DNA of 5,730 nt, from contig CAIYOL010000049.1 in the NCBI GenBank assembly GCA_903927855.1, positions 1 to 5,730 on the forward strand, given 5' to 3'. Position numbers and translations under genes: made by a program. This document shows, piece by piece, positions 1 to 5,358 of this stretch (positions are counted from its first letter, which is position 1; the number at the start of each line of letters is the position of its first letter). The notes under the pieces are model-generated. The model was not told where the DNA came from and ran no database searches. It saw nothing but the letters and a program-made list of their open reading frames with translations. The stretch is from an uncultured Planctomycetota bacterium. Lineage in GTDB: Bacteria > Planctomycetota > Phycisphaerae > Sedimentisphaerales > Anaerobacaceae.

Positions 1-1415
1 AGATAGTGAACGTTGTTGTAAGTAATGTTGGTATCGTCCGGAAGGCCGCTGAGGTCAACCCAGTTATAGTATAGCTCATCGCTCCAGGCGCTGCCGTCGT
101 GCGGATTCGTGGTCGTGCGATAGTAGCTGTTATCGTCGGCATTATGGCCTGTATATATATGTAAATACCTGCCGTCGGGCCGTATCCACAACGCGCCCAT
201 ATTATGGTCGTCGCCGCCCCGGTCGCACGCAAGTACCCGCGTGCGCCTGCCAGTAGCTATGTTGAATGTAGTGGCATCCACGTCGTTGCCTCTGGCGGAG
301 CCAAGGCCGTAAGATTGCCCCGACGTGCTCGTAATAATACTGCCGTCAACGGGGTCATAAATAATCTTCTCGTCCTGATACCAGCACCAGCCGGCGTTAT
401 CGTTTATCAGCATCATATTGCCCGCTACGAAGTCGCCGACCTCGACAGGGACAATAGTCGTAAAATTCCAGTCGTCGCCTACATATATTGTCCCGGCATC
501 GTTGGAATCGACCGCCCAGTGATACGTTGTCCCGAACGCAAGGTTGCCCGGCGGGTCGTAACTATTCGTGTAAACCGTGTGTTTTGGATTATTATGCGCA
601 TTTGAATCGGTGCCGAAATATACGTCGTAGCTACTCGGCGTATATCCGAAAGGTGCAACCCACGATAGATTCGCAGAAATTGGGATATCGTCCGCGCTGT
701 TTGCGGGCGACGGCCCTAAAACTTTATTAGGGTCAAACTCGGCCTCTGAAAGCTCGAAGCCGTTCATCAAAAAGAACACTACCGAAACAGGCCCTGACGA
801 AGCTCGACAATAAAATACCAGCGAAACGGGGTCTGTCCCGTTAGATATAATGTTCGTGTCGAATGTGGTTACATCCGCAAGATGATTAATGCCATCGGAC
901 TGAGTGGAAGAAATATCGATACCGGTTGTTGTCGCGGAACCAGCCTCATCGTTTACTATCACATCGAACAGGCCAGTCTGGTCGAGGGTGTCGTGATGAT
1001 AAGATTTCCACGCATAAACTCCAGCCGGAAGCCCCTCGATAGTCAGCGTCATTGGGTTGCCGACTTCCCGTGCGTCGGTCCCAATCCAGTCCCTTAGAAA
1101 ATCATTGGCATCGGTCCAGACTCCGGTGCCGCGGTCATACATTTGAGCGGCCGCGTTGACGGCCCCCGGCACCCACGCGGGAGTGATACTAATCGTTGTG
1201 CCGAACGCACTGTAACTTTGCGTTGTAAAACTCGACAATACCTCATGGCTGGCGAAGTAACCCTGCCAGCCTGCATAAACCGGGCCGCCGGTTCGTGTAA
1301 AATCAATTTTAAGGGGTGTTTGGCTGAACGCCGGCCGGACTAAACCTGCCCCCGCAAGAATTATTATCGCCAGCAAAACAGGTGCTTTTGGTTTGATAAC
1401 TATTCTTTTCATCAT
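1..1415 (-). CDS. Secreted BNR_4-type propeller protein, putative polysaccharide lyase (3' end missing)
   Basis: The frame is open for 471 codons from the ATG at 1415 to the left edge, so the C-terminus is missing. Residues 1-31 are a signal peptide: Met-Met-Lys-Arg, a hydrophobic core at about 11-25, and a likely cut after Ala-Phe-Ser31. Residues about 35-224 look like a jelly-roll carbohydrate-binding-like domain (IDF at 37-39, DWIGTD at 109-114, GLPAGVYAWKSYHHD at 128-142); this assignment is tentative. Residues about 228-321 resemble an Fn3-like module (LSW at 250-252, YDVYFGTD at 263-270, TTYHWAVD at 296-303). From about 327 the sequence matches the start of a BNR_4 propeller: GWCWYQD at 342-348, DDHN at 402-405 and TGH at 422-424. 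BNR_4 relatives include PL24/PL25 ulvan lyases, so cleavage of an acidic polysaccharide outside the cell is a reasonable guess, but the substrate is unknown. An adjacent ATG at 1412 is an equally possible start. GC content is visibly higher than in the operon upstream. Confidence 0.8.
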   Translation of the reverse strand, partial: MMKRIVIKPKAPVLLAIIILAGAGLVRPAFSQTPLKIDFTRTGGPVYAGWQGYFASHEVLSSFTTQSYSAFGTTISITPAWVPGAVNAAAQMYDRGTGVWTDANDFLRDWIGTDAREVGNPMTLTIEGLPAGVYAWKSYHHDTLDQTGLFDVIVNDEAGSATTTGIDISSTQSDGINHLADVTTFDTNIISNGTDPVSLVFYCRASSGPVSVVFFLMNGFELSEAEFDPNKVLGPSPANSADDIPISANLSWVAPFGYTPSSYDVYFGTDSNAHNNPKHTVYTNSYDPPGNLAFGTTYHWAVDSNDAGTIYVGDDWNFTTIVPVEVGDFVAGNMMLINDNAGWCWYQDEKIIYDPVDGSIITSTSGQSYGLGSARGNDVDATTFNIATGRRTRVLACDRGGDDHNMGALWIRPDGRYLHIYTGHNADDNSYYRTTTNPHDGSAWSDELYYNWVDLSGLPDDTNITYNNVHY

Positions 1416-1421
1416 TTTTTA

Positions 1422-1428
1422 CCCCCTT
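1422..1428 (-). promoter_or_regulatory. Ribosome-binding site of the BNR_4 gene
   Basis: The minus strand reads AAGGGGG, six bases before the first of two tandem ATG codons (1415) and nine before the second (1412). Either start is well placed, so the exact N-terminal Met is not decided. The signal peptide is the same with either. Confidence 0.65.
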
Positions 1429-1438
1429 CGCTAAACTG

Positions 1439-1467
1439 ACTATACACAATTCACACGAAAAAAGCAA
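1439..1467 (-). promoter_or_regulatory. Candidate sigma-70-type promoter for the BNR_4 gene
   Basis: The minus strand has TTGCTT at 1467-1462 (three of six matches to TTGACA) and TATAGT at 1444-1439 (five of six matches to TATAAT), separated by exactly 17 bases. Transcription would start near 1432, leaving a leader of roughly 17 nt. The -35 box lies inside a weak A/T-rich dyad (GAAAAA ... TTTTTC), which could be an operator or chance. No Rho-independent terminator is visible between recO and this point, so read-through from the operon is also possible. Confidence 0.5.
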
Positions 1468-1512
1468 GGTTTTTCCACTCACAGCGCAGCAATCTTCAAT
1501 TTTCCTTAATCT

Positions 1513-2259
1513 CTAACCCCTATCCCCTGAACTTAATACGTATTTAGCCATTCTTGGTTGGCGGTGTAGAATCTCCGTGAAGTGATGAATTAAGATTTTT
1601 TCGATTTCGTTGAGTGTTTTTTCTTCCGCTCCTTTGAGCAGTTTGGCGTTAGCTAAGCAATCAGCCGCGTTTTTGGACAGTTTAATTTTGTCCGGGAAAC
1701 TCGCTTCGCAATCTCCGCAAATGAGGCCGTTGGCGGAGCTGCTGAAGTAGAACTCGTGACTTGTGACCCGTGGCCCGTGGCTCGTTTTGCAGTTTGCGCA
1801 GGCGTTTAGTATAGGGATAAGGCCGATTTCTCTAAGCAGAGTCAGTTGAAAAAGTATAAGCAGTGTCATTGCCTTTTGTCCCTCATTGGTATCGTGCAAA
1901 AACTGCAGGAAACTATCGAAAAGTTCCGGATGCGGGTCGTAGTCGTGTGTTAAACTATTCACAAGTTCGGCACCGAAAAGGCAGCAATTTAGCGCAAAAA
2001 GGTTATCTGCCTTGCAGGAGAAGGCCGGGGCCTGCTGAAATTCCGCCAGTGTCGCGAGTTTTTCCCTGCTCGAATCGAAGAACACAATCTGGCCATGCGA
2101 AAAAACTTCGAGCGGCCCATCGAAAGCTGATTTAGGCCGTTTAGAACCTTTGGCAATGGTGCTGATTTTGCCGGTTGTTCTGGTGAAAAGAGTTACTATC
2201 TGAGATGTTTCAGAGTAATCCGTTGTTCTTATGCAAATAGCTGTGTCTTTGGTCAGCAT
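1513..2259 (-). CDS. recO: DNA repair protein RecO
   Basis: This 248-residue protein has the usual RecO length and layout. RecO binds single-stranded DNA and SSB and, with RecR, helps RecA load onto gapped or broken DNA in the cytoplasm. The N-terminal OB-fold region (about 1-80) carries the family pattern of DYSETSQIVTLFTRTTGKIS (14-33) followed by AKGSKRPKS (36-44). A helical region follows, and a four-cysteine zinc site is complete: C154-x2-C157 and C181-x2-C184. The linker between the cysteine pairs is partly encoded by a 7-bp tandem repeat (residues 158-169). The ATG is fixed by an in-frame TAA three codons upstream. The nearest Shine-Dalgarno, GGAGG, is 17 nt upstream inside the end of ybeY, which suggests translational coupling. 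It is the last gene of the operon, 13 nt after ybeY. Confidence 0.93.
   Translation of the reverse strand: MLTKDTAICIRTTDYSETSQIVTLFTRTTGKISTIAKGSKRPKSAFDGPLEVFSHGQIVFFDSSREKLATLAEFQQAPAFSCKADNLFALNCCLFGAELVNSLTHDYDPHPELFDSFLQFLHDTNEGQKAMTLLILFQLTLLREIGLIPILNACANCKTSHGPRVTSHEFYFSSSANGLICGDCEASFPDKIKLSKNAADCLANAKLLKGAEEKTLNEIEKILIHHFTEILHRQPRMAKYVLSSGDRG
1753..1787. repeat. Heptanucleotide tandem repeat within recO
   Basis: On the plus strand, four contiguous 7-bp units follow each other: CTCGTGA, CTTGTGA, CCCGTGG, CCCGTGG, then a fifth degenerate unit beginning CTCGT. The consensus is CYYGTGR. Because three units make 21 bp, the array stays open in the recO frame and yields an imperfect 7-residue repeat (TSHGPRV, then TSH) between the two zinc-binding cysteine pairs. 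Confidence 0.8.
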
Positions 2260-2260
2260 A

Positions 2261-2280
2261 GAGGATTATTTTTCATCCTC
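2261..2280 (-). promoter_or_regulatory. Hairpin masking the recO Shine-Dalgarno at the ybeY stop codon
   Basis: The transcript would pair GAGGAT (2280-2275) with ATCCTC (2266-2261) across an eight-base A-rich loop, giving a perfect 6-bp stem; a G-U pair can extend it by one. The 5' arm contains the only good Shine-Dalgarno for recO (GGAGG, 2281-2277), and the first base of the ybeY TGA lies at the top of the stem. A ribosome finishing ybeY would open the stem, so recO translation is probably coupled to ybeY. The pairing is seen; the regulatory role is inferred. Confidence 0.5.
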
Positions 2281-2746
2281 CGTTATATACGGAGCCGTAG
2301 CCGAGCTGCTGGAGGATTTGGTCCTCGATATTGTGCATTTTCTCAGCCTGTTTTTTTGTGGAATCGTCGAATCCGAGGTTGTGCAGCAGGTCGTGGGTTA
2401 TGTAAAGGGCAAGTTCAGCTTCGCTCGAATGACCTCGTAACTTTGCCTGCCTTGCAGCCATTTCAGCGTTGACAACAAGCTCGAATGATTTCAAGGAACT
2501 CTTTTTATTATCGGATAAGTTGAAACTTAAACAGTCGGTAGGATGGTCTTTATTCAAAAACTGCTTGTTTAGTTTTCGGATTTGGGCGTCGTTGACTATC
2601 GCTATACTAATCGTCGCTTTTGAAATCTTGAAGCGTTTGCAGATGACTTTGACTAATTTTTTGAGCCTGAGCGGGTGGATGTCTATATTTTTGGAATTTT
2701 CAGCGATTTGGACTGCTATGTTTTGCTTTTGTCCAGCGGAGGCCAT
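2273..2746 (-). CDS. ybeY: Endoribonuclease YbeY (rRNA maturation factor), variant metal site
   Basis: At 157 residues it matches the normal YbeY length (about 155). YbeY is a metal-dependent single-strand RNase needed for 16S rRNA 3'-end maturation and ribosome quality control. The family block LNKQFLNKDHPTDCLSF lies at 59-75, and the metal site is at 118-128. The usual H-x3-H-x5-H pattern appears here as H118, H122 and D128, with Asp in place of the third His. The PTD-x-LSF motif is intact apart from Cys72, which is usually Val. Asp can ligate zinc and variants at this position exist in some phyla, so the enzyme may be active. Its ATG lies 17 nt after the stop of the HD-hydrolase gene; the best Shine-Dalgarno (AGGA) overlaps that stop and is unusually far, 15 nt, from the ATG. 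It sits in the conserved phoH-yqfF-ybeY order. Confidence 0.94.
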   Translation of the reverse strand: MASAGQKQNIAVQIAENSKNIDIHPLRLKKLVKVICKRFKISKATISIAIVNDAQIRKLNKQFLNKDHPTDCLSFNLSDNKKSSLKSFELVVNAEMAARQAKLRGHSSEAELALYITHDLLHNLGFDDSTKKQAEKMHNIEDQILQQLGYGSVYNGG

Positions 2747-2763
2747 AATTTTTAGTCGGTTTC

Positions 2764-4380
2764 CTACTCAGTTTGCTCAGGTTTTTGCTCATCAGGTTCA
2801 GACTGTCTTTCTTCCGGATTTTCCGTTTCGTGATTGTTCAGCGATTTGCCGTTTTGCGGCTCTTTTGTCTGTGGAGCGTCCTCTTTTTCCTCTGTTTCGT
2901 ACGGCGGTTTTGGATATGCGATTCGGCCGTGATAGTGTGCCGCAATAGTTTTAACCATACTCGCTTCTATCAGACTTAACTCTCGCAGGGACAGGTCGCA
3001 TTCGTCGAATTGGCCGTCCTGCAGACGTTTCATAGCCATATTGTGCACGGTCGATTCTATTCTTGTAGGAGTTATTTCGGGCAAGGACCTGACGGCGCCT
3101 TCTGCGGTGTCGGCCAGCATAACGATGGCGGCTTCTTTTGTTCGCGGCTTGGGGCCGGCATATCTGAATTCGCTTTCAGAAGGCATAGAAAGCCCTTCAG
3201 AATCTTTCTCGCCATATTTCTTTTTGGCTTCGTTGTAAAAATATTCAATCACTGTTGTACCGTGGTGCGTTTCAATAAATTGCCGGAGCACAGCAGGCAA
3301 GTTGTATTCCCGTGCCATTTCTATTCCATCTTTTACGTGGCCTACGATAACCAATTGACTCATTGTGGGGGAGAGTTCTTTGTGGCGGCTCATAAAAGTA
3401 GGTTCGTTTTCGGTGAAATAGCTTGGTTTGTTGATTTTTCCGATATCGTGGTAGTAAGCACCGACCCTGCACAAAAGGCCGTTGCGGCCAATCGTCTCGG
3501 CAGCAGCTTCGGCTATTGAGCCCACCAGCAAGCTATGGCTGAACGTGCCCGGTGCTTCCATAGCAAGTCTTTTCAGCAGCGGCTGATTCGCGTCGGTGTA
3601 GTCCAGCAGCGTCATACTTGTTGCTATACGAAAGATTCTTTCGATGAGCGGCAGCAACCCCTGAATTAGTACGCCGACCGCGAGTGTGACGCCGGCGTGA
3701 CAGCCTGCATTGCTGAAAATATTACCCAGATGGGGGTTTGCGGTAAAAAAGTCCAGAGAGGCGGCTGTTATAAACACTATTACCGCCGCCAGTGTGCCGA
3801 CCTCAAGCAGTTTCATCCTTGTGCGGACCTCTCTTAAGGAAAAACAGCAAGTAAAAGTGCCGGCAGCCATTATCAAAAACAGATTGATATTTGACAGTGG
3901 ACTTGCGGCGAGATAAGCAAAGAGGCAATAGAATACACTCATACCTAATGCAAATCGCTGGTCATAAGAGATTGTCAAAATTATGGCTACCGTGACGGCG
4001 GAAGCGGTGGCCCAAGGGGTTTGATTTGACAACAGCATGCCAAGCCTGGTTATGGCTAACAGTAAGAGAAAAAGGCCCGCCAGCGTTATAGCTCTGGCGT
4101 AGTTTTGTACTATTCGTTTTTGATAGTGATAGATATAGAAGGCCGCGCCGAGGGAAATCAGCGATACTATGACAGCTTTGGGTATTACGTCGAGGTAGCA
4201 AGCACGCCGGATTAGTTCAAACGAAAGAATAGAAGTGAACAGGACGATAAAAATAAGCACTAACAGGGCCGAGATTAAATGGTCAGTGCTGATTAACCGG
4301 TTTATTTGCGAGAATTGCTCGGCAGCTTTTTTCTTGCGTACGTGATTTCGTCGCGGACTTGTTTTTTTAAAAAACCACAT
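2764..4380 (-). CDS. yqfF: Membrane HD phosphohydrolase, YqfF/PgpH family, without the extracellular sensor domain
   Basis: This 538-residue membrane protein belongs to the 7TMR-HD family, whose characterised members (for example Listeria PgpH) hydrolyse c-di-AMP to pApA. A basic N-terminus (5-19) precedes TM1 (about 36-57); seven further hydrophobic segments lie at about 66-84, 95-117, 124-138, 142-160, 164-180, 194-212 and 227-247. The cytoplasmic HD domain (about 265-490) keeps the metal ligands expected for the family: H282, H311-D312, H348, H372-H373 and D424. The usual HH at the first site is S281-H282. Only about eight residues separate TM1 from TM2, where family members carry a large extracellular 7TMR-HDED domain. 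Residues 490-538 form an acidic Glu/Pro/Gln-rich tail, probably disordered. The ATG follows the phoH stop by 8 nt, with AGGGTGA overlapping that stop as ribosome-binding site. Confidence 0.92.
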   Translation of the reverse strand: MWFFKKTSPRRNHVRKKKAAEQFSQINRLISTDHLISALLVLIFIVLFTSILSFELIRRACYLDVIPKAVIVSLISLGAAFYIYHYQKRIVQNYARAITLAGLFLLLLAITRLGMLLSNQTPWATASAVTVAIILTISYDQRFALGMSVFYCLFAYLAASPLSNINLFLIMAAGTFTCCFSLREVRTRMKLLEVGTLAAVIVFITAASLDFFTANPHLGNIFSNAGCHAGVTLAVGVLIQGLLPLIERIFRIATSMTLLDYTDANQPLLKRLAMEAPGTFSHSLLVGSIAEAAAETIGRNGLLCRVGAYYHDIGKINKPSYFTENEPTFMSRHKELSPTMSQLVIVGHVKDGIEMAREYNLPAVLRQFIETHHGTTVIEYFYNEAKKKYGEKDSEGLSMPSESEFRYAGPKPRTKEAAIVMLADTAEGAVRSLPEITPTRIESTVHNMAMKRLQDGQFDECDLSLRELSLIEASMVKTIAAHYHGRIAYPKPPYETEEKEDAPQTKEPQNGKSLNNHETENPEERQSEPDEQKPEQTE

Positions 4381-4388
4381 TTGTCACC

Positions 4389-5348
4389 CTATTTTTCGCT
4401 TAGCCTTTTAGCTATTGCCCTTTTTTTGTAAGCCTGTACGATATTCTGCACCAGCCGGTGCCGCACGATATCTTTCTGGGTCAACTCCGAAAAACCTATA
4501 CCTTTGATTCGCCGCAGCGTTTCAAAGGCTTCAATCATTCCGCTTTCCTGGCCGATGTTCAGGTCGATTTGAGTTATGTCGCCTGTTATTATCATTTTGG
4601 AGCCGTGGCCCATTCTGGTCAAGACCATCAGCATCTGCAGGGGCGAGGTGTTTTGTGCTTCATCGCAGATTATGACGGCTTCGTTCAGCGTTCTGCCCCG
4701 CATAAAGGCGAGAGGGATGATTTCGATGATATCCAGCTCCATAAATTTTTTCATCTGGTCGAAATCCATCATATCTTCGAGAGCATCGAAGAGTGGGCGA
4801 AGATACGGATTTACCTTTGCCTGCAGGTCGCCCGGAAGGAAGCCGAGTTTTTCACCGGCTTCAACAGCCGGACGTGCGAGGATTATTTTCCTGATTTGCT
4901 TTTTTCTAAGCATCGAGACGGCGATTGCGACGGCCAGATATGTTTTGCCGGTTCCGGCGGGACCTATGCAAAATGTAAGGTCGTTGGCCAGCATTGTTTC
5001 GACGTACTTTAGCTGCCCTTTTGTGGAAGGCTCGATAATTTTTTTGCGGGAATACACCGTGATAGCCTCGCTGGTCTCGGCGGTTACGGTTGAGTCGTCC
5101 TGAGCGGCAAGCAAGGCATTTATATCGGCGTGAGTAAGTGAGCCGTATTTGATTAAACGTTTTTCCATTTTGTCTATGATTTCGGCAGCCCTGTTTACGT
5201 TTTCGGGTTTACCTATGATTATTAAATTTGACTGGCGGGCAGTAATCTGGACGTCGAGGGACTGGCGCAAAAGACGAAGATGACTGTCGGCAGGACCGAA
5301 CAGCTCAAGCTGCTTACCGGGTGAAGCTAATTGTATGGTAACTTCCAA
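4389..5348 (-). CDS. phoH: PhoH-like (YbeZ-type) ATPase
   Basis: This 319-residue cytoplasmic protein is a complete PhoH-family P-loop ATPase, a group related to superfamily 1 helicases and linked to RNA metabolism together with YbeY, encoded two genes downstream. An N-terminal KH-like region (about 1-80) is followed by the ATPase core: Walker A GPAGTGKT (129-136), RPAVEAGEKLGFLPGD (159-174), PLAFMRGRTL (212-221), Walker B VIICDEAQN (225-233, D229-E230) and TGDITQIDL (255-263). The basic motif DIVRHRLVQ lies at 293-301. All expected motifs are intact. The start is a TTG: an in-frame TAG (the cdsA stop) lies four codons upstream, no ATG or GTG lies between, and the next Met is residue 61, inside the conserved region. 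A GAGG sits six bases before the TTG. Confidence 0.95.
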   Translation of the reverse strand: MEVTIQLASPGKQLELFGPADSHLRLLRQSLDVQITARQSNLIIIGKPENVNRAAEIIDKMEKRLIKYGSLTHADINALLAAQDDSTVTAETSEAITVYSRKKIIEPSTKGQLKYVETMLANDLTFCIGPAGTGKTYLAVAIAVSMLRKKQIRKIILARPAVEAGEKLGFLPGDLQAKVNPYLRPLFDALEDMMDFDQMKKFMELDIIEIIPLAFMRGRTLNEAVIICDEAQNTSPLQMLMVLTRMGHGSKMIITGDITQIDLNIGQESGMIEAFETLRRIKGIGFSELTQKDIVRHRLVQNIVQAYKKRAIAKRLSEK

Positions 5349-5358
5349 AATTTTCCTC
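5346..5358 (-). promoter_or_regulatory. Ribosome-binding site and TTG start of phoH
   Basis: The minus strand carries GAGG at 5358-5355, six bases ahead of TTG at 5348-5346. The Shine-Dalgarno begins on the last base of the cdsA stop codon. This spacing, together with the in-frame stop just upstream, decides for TTG as the phoH start. Confidence 0.8.

Noticed and set aside
204..1343. Several plus- and minus-strand open frames in the left part
   Set aside because: All overlap the single 471-codon minus-strand frame that has a signal peptide, Fn3-like and BNR_4 motifs and its own ribosome-binding site.
1445..1512. Rho-independent terminator after recO
   Set aside because: The T-run near 1456-1461 (minus strand) is preceded only by an A/T-rich dyad with no GC stem, so I do not call a terminator.
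2253..2276. Seven-codon minus-strand mini-ORF (ATG overlapping the ybeY TGA, stop just past the recO ATG)
   Set aside because: Its ATG directly touches the GGAGG with no spacing, so initiation there is unlikely; the arrangement is better explained by the hairpin and ybeY-recO coupling.
2469..3519. Plus-strand open frames opposite ybeY and the HD phosphohydrolase
   Set aside because: Phe- and Cys-rich translations without domains, antisense to conserved catalytic regions.
4458..5103. Two long plus-strand open frames opposite phoH
   Set aside because: They lie antisense to a fully conserved PhoH with all motifs and show no recognisable domain; they are shadows of codon bias.
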